Source of the DNA: Streptomyces sp. 11x1
GTDB taxonomy: Bacteria; Actinomycetota; Actinomycetes; Streptomycetales; Streptomycetaceae
Reading direction: 5' to 3'
DNA length: 64,000 nt
NCBI RefSeq assembly: GCF_032598905.1
Contig: NZ_CP122458.1
Coordinates: 5,295,001 to 5,359,000 of the forward strand
Position numbers and translations under genes: made by a program. Below, piece after piece: positions 48,219 to 56,843 of the stretch. Below the pieces are notes generated by a model. It was given only the letters and a program-made list of their open reading frames with translations. It was not told the DNA's origin and did not search any database. Each line of letters opens with the position of its first letter. Positions within the stretch are counted from its first letter, which is position 1.

Positions 48219-48241
48219 GCGTATGCAACTATTGTGTACGC
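48219..48241. promoter_or_regulatory. Candidate MarR operator
   Basis: GCGTATGCAA (48219-48228) and TTGTGTACGC (48232-48241) are inverted arms with two mismatched positions around a 3-base centre. They lie between the divergent marR and MFS starts, a typical place and size for a MarR site. Confidence 0.5.
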
Positions 48242-48283
48242 TGGTAAAGCGCTCATGCAGTCTTTCGGAAGGTGTACGCCCTC

Positions 48284-49495
48284 ATGCCTCTCGCGCTTCT
48301 GGCTCTTGCGATCGGGGCCTTCGGTATCGGTACGACCGAGTTCGTGATCATGGGAGTCCTGCCCGAGGTCGCCGGCGACTTCGGTGTATCCATCCCGGCC
48401 GCGGGGTTCCTCGTGACCGGATACGCACTCGGTGTCGTGCTCGGAGCGCCGATCATGACCGCCCTGGGCACGCGGGTGTCTCGCAAGCGCATGCTCATAC
48501 TGCTGATGGTCCTGTTCGTCATGGGCAACCTGCTCTCCACGCTCGCCCCCTCCTACTCCGTCATGCTCCTCGGGCGTGTGGTCGCCTCTCTCGCGCACGG
48601 GGCCTTCTTCGGTATCGGCTCGGTGGTCGCGGCCGACCTCGTCGCCCCGGACCGGAAGGCCGGTGCTCTCGCCATGATGTTCAGCGGTCTGACCGTCGCC
48701 AACGTCGTCGGTGTTCCCCTGGGCACGCTGATCGGACAGTCCGTCGGCTGGCGGGTCACTTTCGCCGCAGTCACGGCACTGGGCGTCGTCGGGCTACTGG
48801 GCATCGCCCGTCTGCTTCCCGAGATGCCCAGGCCGGAAGAGGTCCGCCTCAGGCACGAGCTGGCGGCGTTCAAGAACGTCCAGGTGCTGCTGGCCATGGC
48901 GATGACGGTGCTGGGCTTCGGTGGGGTCTTCGCAGCGGTCACCTACGTCGCGCCGATGATGACGCGTGTCGCCGGCTTCGCCGACTCCTCCGTCACCTGG
49001 CTCCTCGTCCTCTTCGGCCTCGGCATGGTCGGTGGCAACCTGGTCGGCGGCAAGTACGCGGACCGTGCGCTTATGCCCATGCTGTACGTCTTGCTGGGCG
49101 GCCTGGCTGTCGTCCTCGCCCTGTTCTCCTTCACCGCTCACGACAAGATCGCGGCCGCTGTCACCCTCACGCTGGTCGGCGCACTCGGCTTCGCGACCGT
49201 GCCGCCGCTGCAGAAGAGGGTCCTCGACCAGGCGCATGGCGCACCCACCCTGGCCTCGGCTGTGAACATAGGTGCCTTCAACCTCGGCAACGCGCTCGCC
49301 GCCTGGCTCGGCGGCCTGGTCATCGACGCGGGCCTCGGCTACACGGCACCCAACTGGGTCGGAGCCGCACTCGCCGTGAGCGCACTCGTGCTGGCCTTCG
49401 TCGCGACAGCGCTGGAGCGCGGGGAGAGCGCCCCCGGCAAGGGTGTCGCCCGATCTGCGGGAGCGGACGCCCGGTCGGCACCTGCCCACCACTGA
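48284..49495 (+). CDS. MFS efflux transporter (DHA1-type)
   Basis: A 403-residue transporter with 12 predicted helices. The start MPLALLALAIGAFGIGTTEF and GFLVTGYALGVVLGAPIMT match the AraJ/CmlR-like drug-proton antiporter branch. The ATG at 48284 has GGAAGG about eleven bases upstream; a GTG at 48272 overlaps that site and is less likely. It is divergent from marR, its probable repressor. Confidence 0.9.
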   Translation: MPLALLALAIGAFGIGTTEFVIMGVLPEVAGDFGVSIPAAGFLVTGYALGVVLGAPIMTALGTRVSRKRMLILLMVLFVMGNLLSTLAPSYSVMLLGRVVASLAHGAFFGIGSVVAADLVAPDRKAGALAMMFSGLTVANVVGVPLGTLIGQSVGWRVTFAAVTALGVVGLLGIARLLPEMPRPEEVRLRHELAAFKNVQVLLAMAMTVLGFGGVFAAVTYVAPMMTRVAGFADSSVTWLLVLFGLGMVGGNLVGGKYADRALMPMLYVLLGGLAVVLALFSFTAHDKIAAAVTLTLVGALGFATVPPLQKRVLDQAHGAPTLASAVNIGAFNLGNALAAWLGGLVIDAGLGYTAPNWVGAALAVSALVLAFVATALERGESAPGKGVARSAGADARSAPAHH

Positions 49496-49528
49496 CGGTC
49501 GGCGGGACGAGGCTGCGGAGTACCGGCC

Positions 49529-50416
49529 TCAACCCGCTGCCACGGTCAGTGGCGCGTAGCGCCGGGTCCAGTCACCCGGCAGCTCAGGGATCCCGTACGT
49601 CATCACGGAGTTGAAGGCGATCGACGCCAGACCGCGGTCCTTCACCCATGTCAGCAGTTCCTCGTGGCGAACGTCGATGTCGGTGCGCAATTGCAGATCC
49701 GTGTGGGCGGCGAGGGAAGCGATGAGCGCCTTCGCCACCTCGGTGTCACGGGCGATCAGCGGACCGACGACCTGGTTGTCGAGGTTGGGCCAGGCGGCCG
49801 CGTATCCGATGATCTCGCCGTTCTCCTCCGCGACGTGCAGTTGGTCGGAGAACGCGGGGAGCCGGGTGAGGATGTGGGTCCGGTCCGTGCCGAAGACCTC
49901 TTCGTCGAGCCGAAGGATCGTGGTGAGATCCCCGGCCGTGGCCGGACGGGTGGAGACCGCAGGGTCCGGTCCTCCTGCCGTGAAGTGCCCGCGCACCATC
50001 TCGGCCCGTCCGGCGACCTTGAAGCCGAGCTCTTCGTAGAGCGGGCGTCCGTTCGGAGTGGCGTGCAGCGTCAGCGGTGTCGTGCCCATCTCCGCGAGGA
50101 CATGGCGCATCAGGCGGCGACCGATGCCCTGGCGGGAATGCCGCTCGGCGACCAGCACCATGCCGATCGCCCCCAGAGCCGGGCGGCCCGCCGGGCCGTA
50201 TTCGGTGACCACGCAGGCGGTGATCAGCCCGCCCTCGGGGTCATCGATGCCATATCCGGTGCCGGCCGACAGCAGCAGCCCCCACTTGTGCTCCTCGCGA
50301 GGCCAGCCCCGGTCCTCGGACAAGTCGGCGCAGGCGGTGAGATCGCGAGGCGTCAGACGGCGGATGGGCACAAGGGTGGGGGAAGGTGTCGGCACGCAGG
50401 TCAGGCTGTCCGACAC
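49529..50416 (-). CDS. Tandem-GNAT N-acetyltransferase
   Basis: A 295-residue protein with two GNAT halves. The first holds the acetyl-CoA loop ERHSRQGIGRRLMRHVL and YEELGFKVAGR; the second is degenerate, ending near ASIAFNSVMTYGIPELPG. I chose GTG at 50414-50416, where the conserved region begins (SDSLTCVPTP). The open frame continues through a parS site to 50536. It converges with the MFS gene 33 bases away. The function is unknown. Confidence 0.8.
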   Translation of the reverse strand: MSDSLTCVPTPSPTLVPIRRLTPRDLTACADLSEDRGWPREEHKWGLLLSAGTGYGIDDPEGGLITACVVTEYGPAGRPALGAIGMVLVAERHSRQGIGRRLMRHVLAEMGTTPLTLHATPNGRPLYEELGFKVAGRAEMVRGHFTAGGPDPAVSTRPATAGDLTTILRLDEEVFGTDRTHILTRLPAFSDQLHVAEENGEIIGYAAAWPNLDNQVVGPLIARDTEVAKALIASLAAHTDLQLRTDIDVRHEELLTWVKDRGLASIAFNSVMTYGIPELPGDWTRRYAPLTVAAG

Positions 50417-51026
50417 GCGCCCCCGTCGTCCACTGGTTTGCTGTCGACGTGCGCTGTTCTGGCCATCTCGTGCACAACCGAACAGCGTGTGGACGGATGT
50501 TTCACGTGAAACATCCGTCTGCGGGCATACCCGCACAGGCGTGGCTGCGTAGGCACTCGGCGGCAGGATCTGTGGGATGCCTATGAATGAGTATGGCGCG
50601 CCCGGTAATTGAAGGAATCACTGATTCGCGCCAGTTGAATTCCCGGTACTGCCAGGGGGGACTTGTGTGTGACGGCCCTGCCGGTAGGGTCGAGTCCGGT
50701 TCGTGTCCGAAGCGAGATGCAGTTGTCTCATGGTGGGGGTACGAACGCAGCTCAATGCAGCCTAACCGGACAGGGAGATCGAGAACCTGCGTTTTCCGCT
50801 ACGAGGCGGGGGCGTTCGCGCGCTATGGAACGCTGCCGTGGGTGCTGCGGCTCACGTCACACTCTCATCTACTTGTCCGTACGGAGCGGGATTCCGGGTT
50901 GAATGTGGCCGCATTGGTCGACGGGGAACGAACGGGGAATGCAAGGCCGTCCGCGGGGGAAACGTGCGACTTCCGGCTGGAGGGCGTACGCAGATCGACC
51001 GAAAGATGTTCGAGGCGAGGCAGACC
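50417..51026. other. Long intergenic gap without a supported gene
   Basis: 610 bases between the divergent tandem-GNAT and globin-reductase genes. They hold a parS site (50499-50512) and, from about 50537 to 50900, DNA of lower GC and irregular codon pattern in every frame. I see no ribosome-binding-site-led ORF, tRNA fold or repeat in it. It must contain the two divergent promoters. Confidence 0.6.
50499..50512. promoter_or_regulatory. parS site upstream of the tandem-GNAT gene
   Basis: Exact GTTTCACGTGAAAC with extended symmetry (ACGGAT before, ATCCGT after) between divergent genes. Confidence 0.95.
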
Positions 51027-52478
51027 ATGGACGCTCCGACCACCACGTCGGCCGGCAACGGTACTTCGGGGGACGCTGACGGAGGCGGTTGGTTCACGCC
51101 TCGCACATCGCCGCCACTCCCTGGCGGGGACCAGGAACCAGACGGCAACCGCCTCGCAGGCCTGCGGCCCGTGGGCCGCTCCCAGGAGCCACCGACCGGC
51201 GTGCGGCACCACCGGGAAGGCGCGGCGCGGGAGCGAATACAGACCGGCGCGGGCCTTCCTCCCAGCACCCCACTCAGCCCTCCACCCGCCCCGGACCACG
51301 GCACCGAGCACTCCGTCTTCGACCCGCGCGTGCCGGACGAGCCCGCCGGACAGACGGCGCCCCCCTCCCCCGATGCCGTTCTGATCCGGCGGACCATGGC
51401 CGAGGTCGGACCGGTCGCCGACAAGGTCACCTCGTACTTCTACGCGCTGCTCTTCGTCCAGCACCCCGAACTGCGGTCGATGTTCCCCCCGGCCATGGAC
51501 GCCCAGCGCGACCGCTTGCTCAAGGCACTGCTGACCGCTGCCGAGCACGTCGACAACACTCCCGTCCTCGTCGACTACCTGCAGAGCCTCGGCCGTGGCC
51601 ATCGCAAGTACGGGACCCAGGCCGAGCACTACCCGGCGGTCGGCGAGTGTCTGATCGGTGCGCTGAGCCGGTACGCCAAGGGGATCTGGGACGAGGAGAC
51701 CGAGGCCGCCTGGGTCAGGACGTACACGACGATCTCCCAGGTGATGATCGACGCGGCGGCCGCGGACGAGCTGCGTTCCCCGCCCTGGTGGCTCGCCGAG
51801 GTCGTCTCGCACGATCTGAGAACGGCGGACACAGCGATCCTCACCGTCCGCCCGAACCAGCCGTACCCCTTCCTCGCCGGGCAGTACACGAGCCTGGAGA
51901 CCCCTTGGTGGCCGCGGATCTGGCGGCACTACTCCTTCGCCTCGGCGCCCCGCTCGGACGGGTTGCTGTCGTTCCATGTGAAGGCGATCTCCGCGGGCTG
52001 GGTCTCCAACTCGCTCGTGCACCGCGCCCGGCCCGGTGACGTGCTGCGACTGGGACCGCCGGCCGGCGCGATGACCGTCGATCACAGCAGCGACAGCGGC
52101 CTGCTCTGTCTTGGCGGGGGCACCGGGATAGCGCCGATCAAGGCCATCGTGGAGGACGTGGCCGAACATGGACGGCACCGTCCCGTCGAGGTCTTCTACG
52201 GCGCCCGCACGGGCCAGGACCTCTATGACCTGGACACGCTGCTACGGCTGCAGCAGAGCAACTCGTGGCTCGAGGTCCGCCCGGTCGTGGACAAGCACGG
52301 ACTGCTGCAACTGCCCGACGCCATACGGGACCACGGGCCCTGGAACGGGTACGACGCCTACCTCTCCGGACCGCCCGGCATGATCCGCAGCGGTGTGGAC
52401 GCCTTGAAGGCCGCCGGTATCTCCGCCGACCGCATACGCCACGACTCGGTGGAGGAACTGGTGGCGGCGGGGGACTGA
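51027..52478 (+). CDS. Flavohaemoglobin-like globin-reductase with a long disordered N-terminus
   Basis: A 483-residue protein. The first 110 or so residues are Pro/Gly/Thr-rich and disordered. A globin domain follows (about 115-250) with Phe153 at the CD1 position and His192 in GHRKYG as the proximal haem ligand. The reductase part has the FAD motif RHYSFAS and the NAD site GGGTGIAP. Such proteins oxidise nitric oxide or pass electrons to haem. ATG at 51027 has GAGG about eight bases upstream; ATG at 51006 lacks a good site. Confidence 0.88.
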   Translation: MDAPTTTSAGNGTSGDADGGGWFTPRTSPPLPGGDQEPDGNRLAGLRPVGRSQEPPTGVRHHREGAARERIQTGAGLPPSTPLSPPPAPDHGTEHSVFDPRVPDEPAGQTAPPSPDAVLIRRTMAEVGPVADKVTSYFYALLFVQHPELRSMFPPAMDAQRDRLLKALLTAAEHVDNTPVLVDYLQSLGRGHRKYGTQAEHYPAVGECLIGALSRYAKGIWDEETEAAWVRTYTTISQVMIDAAAADELRSPPWWLAEVVSHDLRTADTAILTVRPNQPYPFLAGQYTSLETPWWPRIWRHYSFASAPRSDGLLSFHVKAISAGWVSNSLVHRARPGDVLRLGPPAGAMTVDHSSDSGLLCLGGGTGIAPIKAIVEDVAEHGRHRPVEVFYGARTGQDLYDLDTLLRLQQSNSWLEVRPVVDKHGLLQLPDAIRDHGPWNGYDAYLSGPPGMIRSGVDALKAAGISADRIRHDSVEELVAAGD

Positions 52479-52552
52479 CACCCGGGACAAGCCGAGCGGC
52501 TGACGGCGGAGACCGAGCGAGCGGCTGGTCTTCGGCGGTCGTCCGCGGACGC

Positions 52553-53035
52553 TCAGCCGAGGTCGGGCGCGTGCATCGCCCGTACACCCTCGATGTTCCC
52601 GTCCAGGTAGTGCCGCAGGGACAACGGGACGAGGTGTACGGAGGCGATGCCGACCCGGGTGAAGGGGATGCGCACGATCTCGTACTCCCCGAGTGGCTCG
52701 TCCACCTCGGGGCCGTGTCGCTTGGAGGGGTCCATGGACTCCAGGTGACAGACGAAGAAGTGCTGGACCTTCACCCCTGTGGCGCCGCCGTCCTCACCGA
52801 TGTGCTCGACGGTGTCCACGAAACAGGGCACCACATCGGTGATCTTGGCGCCGAGTTCCTCGTGCACTTCGCGGTGCAACGCGTCGACGACCGTGGTGTC
52901 CTCCGGCTCGACACCGCCGCCCGGCGTGAGCCAGTAGGGATCCATGCCCGGCTTGGTCCGCTTGATCAGGATCAGGTCGTCGCCGTCGAGCAGAACGGCG
53001 CGGGCGGTGCGCTTGACCACGGGTCGTACGGTCAT
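52553..53035 (-). CDS. Nudix hydrolase
   Basis: A 160-residue hydrolase of nucleoside-diphosphate-linked substrates. The Nudix box runs from GGGVEPEDTTVVDALH to REVHEELG, with the key glutamates in REVHEE. The start is uncertain: ATG at 53035 (MTVRPVVKRTAR) suits the family, but no ribosome-binding site is visible there; ATG at 53056 adds seven residues and lies directly beside a parS-like sequence. The substrate is unknown. Confidence 0.88.
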   Translation of the reverse strand: MTVRPVVKRTARAVLLDGDDLILIKRTKPGMDPYWLTPGGGVEPEDTTVVDALHREVHEELGAKITDVVPCFVDTVEHIGEDGGATGVKVQHFFVCHLESMDPSKRHGPEVDEPLGEYEIVRIPFTRVGIASVHLVPLSLRHYLDGNIEGVRAMHAPDLG

Positions 53036-53056
53036 GGGAGAAATGTGGCCCCGCAT

Positions 53057-53070
53057 GTTCCACGTGAAAC
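53057..53070. promoter_or_regulatory. Degenerate parS-like site
   Basis: GTTCCACGTGAAAC differs from parS at one position (T to C). It lies at the 5' edge of the Nudix gene. Confidence 0.6.
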
Positions 53071-53158
53071 ATCACCGGCGCGAGGAAGAAGGGCACCCCG
53101 GCGCTCACGGTCGGTCCGCGATCGGCTCTCCCCTCCGCCCAGGGGTTCCAAGGTGGTC

Positions 53159-54064
53159 TCAGGACCAGTTCGCCGCGGTGTCCAGCAGCCACTCGTGCGC
53201 CCGCGCGATGTGCGGCATGGCCAGGGTGCCGGTACGGACCACCAGGAAATAGGTTCGCAACGGGGGCACCGCGGGTTCCAGGAGCGTGACGAGGTCACCG
53301 CGCTCCAGGGCGGAAGCGCACAGGTAACGGGGAACCACGGCCAGTCCGGCGCCCGAGACGGCGCAGCCGACGACCGCGCGCAGGTCCGGGACGACGACGG
53401 TCCCGGAGGCGGCGGGCCGCGCGTCGAAGACCGAGGCCCAGTAGCGGGCGATGAAGGGCAGTGACTCGTGTACCTCGACGAGCGGAAGCTCCTCCAGCGC
53501 GTGCGCCTCCTTGCGCCCCGGCCGGCCCGGACCGATCACGTCCGCCCAGTGCGGGGCGGCGACCAGGACGTGCTCCTCGTCGCAGAGGGGGGCCGCGGTG
53601 AGAAGGGCACCACGCGGCTGGGCGGTCGTGATGGCCAGGTCGTGGTGTCCGGCGGCGAGGCCCGCCAGCGCCTCGTCCGAGTTTCCGAAGGAGACCCGGA
53701 GCGCGAAGCCCTGGCCGTCGTCGCCCTTCAGTTCGGTGAGCGCGGGCAGGGCCCGCTCGGCGGTGAACTCCGGAGGGCCGGCGAGATGGAGGGTCCGTAA
53801 GGACGACTCGTCGTCGAGGCCGGTCTCGGCGATCTCCACCAGCGCGTCGAGATGCGGCGCAGCCTTGTGTGCGAGTTCGTCGCCGATGGTCGTCGGTGTC
53901 ACGCCCCGGGCCCTGCGGAGGAAGAGCGGGCGGCCCAACTGGCGCTCCAGCGTGCGTATCTGGGAGGTGACGGCCGGCTGCGAGAGACCGAGCAGAGCGG
54001 CGGCGCGAGTGAAGGAACCGGCCCGGTGCACGGTCACGAACGTCCGCAGTAAGGCCAGATCCAT
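53159..54064 (-). CDS. LysR-family transcriptional regulator
   Basis: A 301-residue regulator. The N-terminal winged helix reads MDLALLRTFVTVHRAGSFTR, then ALLGLSQPAVTSQIRTLERQ and GRPLFLRRARGV. The C-terminal effector domain spans about 90-295. The ATG at 54064 gives the standard N-terminus. LysR genes usually regulate a divergent neighbour, but the upstream side here is a terminator and then an insertion sequence, so the target is unclear. Confidence 0.92.
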   Translation of the reverse strand: MDLALLRTFVTVHRAGSFTRAAALLGLSQPAVTSQIRTLERQLGRPLFLRRARGVTPTTIGDELAHKAAPHLDALVEIAETGLDDESSLRTLHLAGPPEFTAERALPALTELKGDDGQGFALRVSFGNSDEALAGLAAGHHDLAITTAQPRGALLTAAPLCDEEHVLVAAPHWADVIGPGRPGRKEAHALEELPLVEVHESLPFIARYWASVFDARPAASGTVVVPDLRAVVGCAVSGAGLAVVPRYLCASALERGDLVTLLEPAVPPLRTYFLVVRTGTLAMPHIARAHEWLLDTAANWS

Positions 54065-54194
54065 GGTCGCCTCCCACGTCGCCTCCGGAGCGCCCAACTA
54101 TAAATAAGTCGATAGGTTTCTGTCGCTACTGTGATTGGACACTGACACAGAGTCAACTAGCCTTGGTCGCGCGGTTCTTCGCGCGCGGAACCGG

Positions 54195-54233
54195 GGACGG
54201 TCCGAGCCACGAGGGGGGAGGCTCGGACCGTCC
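54195..54233. terminator. Perfect 14-bp hairpin, original terminator of the PLP-enzyme gene
   Basis: GGACGGTCCGAGCC (54195-54208) pairs perfectly with 54220-54233 around an 11-base loop. On the minus strand it would have lain about 18 bases after the stop of the PLP-enzyme gene before the insertion sequence separated them. Confidence 0.8.
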
Positions 54234-54255
54234 GTTGTACGTAGCGCGGTACTAG

Positions 54256-55697
54256 TAGTGCTTGGTCAGGTTCACTCGCCGGTGGCGTGTCCGTTTGATC
54301 GCTTGTTCCGTTGACCTGTTGTGATGGGTGGGGAGCTTGCCGCGGTCCGATGTGATCTGGAGGACTTCGCGGCAGAGATGTTCGAGCCGTTCGCGCGGGC
54401 GGATCAACGCCGGTGGGGAACGGTCTATCTGCGGGGCCTGCTGCTGGACGGGCGGCGCAAGTCGGTGGAACCGATGGCCGCCCGCCTGGGCGAGGACGGC
54501 AACCGGCAGGCCCTGGCGAACTTCATCACCACCAGCCCGTGGGACGCGGCGCATGTCCGCGCCCGCCTGGCCTGGCGGATGCAGCAGGTGGTCAAGCCGA
54601 CCGCGCTGATCGTGGATGACACAGGCTTCCTCAAGGACGGGGACGCCTCGGCGTGTGTGGCCCGGCAGTACACCGGCACCGCGGGCAAGGTCACCAACTG
54701 TCAGGCCGGGGTGTCCCTGCACCTGGCCTCCGACGACGCGTCGGCTGCTGTCGACTGGCGTCTGTTCCTGCCCGAGAGCTGGGATCCCGCCTCGTCCAAG
54801 GCCGATCCGGGCAAGGTGGCCCGCCGCACCACGTGCGGCATCCCCACCGACGTCGGACACGTCGAGAAGTGGCAGCTGGCCCTGGACATGATCGACGAGA
54901 CCAGGTCGTGGGGCATCGACGTCCCGATCGTCGTCGCCGACGGCGGTTACGGCGATACCGCAGCCTTCCGGCTGGGCCTGGAAGAACGCGGGCTCGGCTA
55001 CGCGGTCGGCATCTCCACCACGACCACCGCCCACCCGGAAACGGCACGGCCGCATACCCCGCCCTACGGCGGTCGCGGCCCTCGGCCCCAGCCGGTTTAT
55101 CCCGAGGCGGCCAGGACGGTGAAGAAGCTGGTCATCGAGGCCGGCAAGCAGACAGCCCGGCCGGTGCAGTGGCGGGAAGGCTCCCGCCCGGGCAGCGGCC
55201 GCAGCGGCGTCAAGCGCATGTACTCCCGCTTCGTGGCCCTGCGCGTGCGGCCCGCCGGACGCGAGATCCGCAAAGCCTGCGACGGCCCGGAACTGCCCGT
55301 CTGCTGGCTGCTGGCCGAATGGCCCGCCGACCAGCCCGAACCCGTCCAGTTCTGGCTGTCCAACCTTCCCGCCGACACGGCGCTGGCCACCCTCGTGCGC
55401 ACCGCGAAACTACGCTGGCGCATCGAGCACGACTACCGCGAGATGAAGCAGACCCTGGGCCTGGCCCACTTCGAAGGCCGCACCTGGCGAGGCTGGCACC
55501 ACCACGTCACCCTCGTCTCCGTCGCACACGCCTTTTGCACCCTTCAGCGCATCACCCGGTCCCCAAAAGAGACGGCGCCGGCCTGAGCCTCTACCAGGTC
55601 GCCCGCGAACTGCAGCTACTCCTCGCGGTCTGGACCGGCGCCTGCCCCACCTGTCACCGCAACATGCCAGAACCGATACCGACCTGACCAAGCACTA
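54256..55697 (+). mobile_element. IS701-family insertion sequence, complete (1442 bp)
   Basis: The ends are perfect 16-bp terminal inverted repeats: TAGTGCTTGGTCAGGT at 54256-54271 and its complement at 55682-55697. They are flanked by a 4-bp direct duplication CTAG (54252-54255 and 55698-55701). A CTAG duplication is the rule for IS701-type elements. The intact ends and duplication suggest a recent insertion. One transposase gene fills the element. The right-hand CTAG contains the stop codon of the neighbouring PLP-enzyme gene. Confidence 0.95.
54321..55586 (+). CDS. IS701-family transposase (zero-frame product)
   Basis: DDE transposase, 421 residues from GTG at 54321 (ATG at 54324 is equally possible). 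The DDE-type motifs are ALIVDDTGFLKDG, PIVVADGGYGD and LRWRIEHDYREMKQTLGL. The zero frame stops at 55586 soon after CTLQRITRSPKET. The family-typical tail (GLSLYQVARELQLLLAVWTG, then CPTCHRNMP) continues in the -1 frame to a TGA at 55685-55687, inside the right repeat. The slippery string C-CCA-AAA at 55562-55568 could produce a 455-residue fusion. Otherwise the frame is damaged. Confidence 0.92.
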   Translation: MMGGELAAVRCDLEDFAAEMFEPFARADQRRWGTVYLRGLLLDGRRKSVEPMAARLGEDGNRQALANFITTSPWDAAHVRARLAWRMQQVVKPTALIVDDTGFLKDGDASACVARQYTGTAGKVTNCQAGVSLHLASDDASAAVDWRLFLPESWDPASSKADPGKVARRTTCGIPTDVGHVEKWQLALDMIDETRSWGIDVPIVVADGGYGDTAAFRLGLEERGLGYAVGISTTTTAHPETARPHTPPYGGRGPRPQPVYPEAARTVKKLVIEAGKQTARPVQWREGSRPGSGRSGVKRMYSRFVALRVRPAGREIRKACDGPELPVCWLLAEWPADQPEPVQFWLSNLPADTALATLVRTAKLRWRIEHDYREMKQTLGLAHFEGRTWRGWHHHVTLVSVAHAFCTLQRITRSPKETAPA

Positions 55698-56843
55698 CTA
55701 GTCGGTAGCAACAGCGAGCGCTCGTAGCACGTCCGCCACGAGATCGTCCGTGTCCTCCGCGCCGGCCGAGAACCGGATGAAGCCTTCCGGAACCGCGTCA
55801 CCTCCCCAACGGCCGCGTCGCTCGGCGGTGGAGCGCACCCCGCCGAAGCTCGTGGCGTCGTCCACGAGGCGCAGCGCGTCGAGGAATCGGTCGGCACGCG
55901 CGCGCGTGGGCAACTCGAACGACACCACACACCCGTAGCGCCGCATCTGCTGCGAGGCGATCTTGTGCGAGGGGTCGTCGGGAAGTCCCGGATAGCGCAC
56001 CCCGGTGACCTCGGGGCGGCCCTTGAGCGCCTCGGCCACCGCCAGGGCGTTGACGTTCTGCCGTTCGGCACGTAGCTGGAGCGTGGCGAGCGAGCGGTGC
56101 GCGAGCCAGGCCTCCATCGGCCCCGGGATCGCACCGACGATCTTGCGCCATCGCCTCACACCGGCCATGAGCGCCGGGTCGCGTCCGGCGACGTACCCGA
56201 GCAGGACGTCCCCGTGGCCGGTCAACTGCTTCGTTCCGCTGGCCACGGCGAAGTCGGCGCCCAGATCCAGCGGGCGCTGTCCGAGCGGTGTCGCCAGTGT
56301 GTTGTCGACGGCCACGAGACACCCTCGCGCGCGTGCCGCTTCGCTGAGCCGGCGCACGTCGCACACGTCCAGCCCGGGGTTCGACGGTGTCTCGATCCAC
56401 AGCAGCCTGGCGCCGTCCAGGGCGTCGAGCTGGGCGTCGCCGCCCGTCGGCGCGCTGCGCACCTCGACGCCGTACGACCGCAGCTGGTCACCGGCCAGTG
56501 GCAGGACGTTGTAGCCGTCGCTCGGCAGGACGATGACGTCCCCGGAGCGGACCTGGGAGAAAAGGACGGACGAGATGGCGGCCATGCCGGAGGCGAAGGC
56601 GACCGTCTCGACGTCGTCGTGCCCGGGGGCCTCCAGTTCGCCGATGGCGCGTTCCAGAAGCGTCCAGGTGGGGTTCTGGTCGCGTCCGTAGGCGTACGGG
56701 CCCGTGGGCTCGCCCGGCAGGTGGTAGTGGGCGGCGAAGACCGGCCCGGGGAGGGTGGGCTCGTGCTTGACGGGCTCGGGCAGGCCGGCGCGCACCGCGC
56801 GGGTGCCCTCGCCGGGGCCCGATTCGGGGTTCTCGGTGCTCAC
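55698..56843 (-). CDS. Cys/Met-metabolism PLP-dependent enzyme (cystathionine gamma-synthase/lyase type)
   Basis: A 381-residue fold-type I PLP enzyme. Recognisable parts are AYGRDQNPTWTLLERAIGEL, the phosphate region FASGMAAISS, and the cofactor lysine Lys205 in SGTKQLTGHGD. The exact reaction (gamma-lyase, gamma-synthase or related) cannot be told from sequence. GTG at 56843 overlaps the phosphatase stop (GTGA) and has GGAGG upstream. The stop codon TAG lies in the IS target duplication, so the protein remains whole although its terminator has moved. Confidence 0.9.
   Translation of the reverse strand: MSTENPESGPGEGTRAVRAGLPEPVKHEPTLPGPVFAAHYHLPGEPTGPYAYGRDQNPTWTLLERAIGELEAPGHDDVETVAFASGMAAISSVLFSQVRSGDVIVLPSDGYNVLPLAGDQLRSYGVEVRSAPTGGDAQLDALDGARLLWIETPSNPGLDVCDVRRLSEAARARGCLVAVDNTLATPLGQRPLDLGADFAVASGTKQLTGHGDVLLGYVAGRDPALMAGVRRWRKIVGAIPGPMEAWLAHRSLATLQLRAERQNVNALAVAEALKGRPEVTGVRYPGLPDDPSHKIASQQMRRYGCVVSFELPTRARADRFLDALRLVDDATSFGGVRSTAERRGRWGGDAVPEGFIRFSAGAEDTDDLVADVLRALAVATD

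Noticed and set aside
50660..50790. A tRNA-like stretch with a GGTCGAGTCC-like string
   Set aside because: I could not build acceptor, D and anticodon arms around it, and no CCA-proximal stem is present.
54653..55687. A complete second gene inside the IS in another frame
   Set aside because: Its first 300 codons are a shadow of the transposase; only the last 40 or so look like real protein, and these are better explained as the -1 frame tail.
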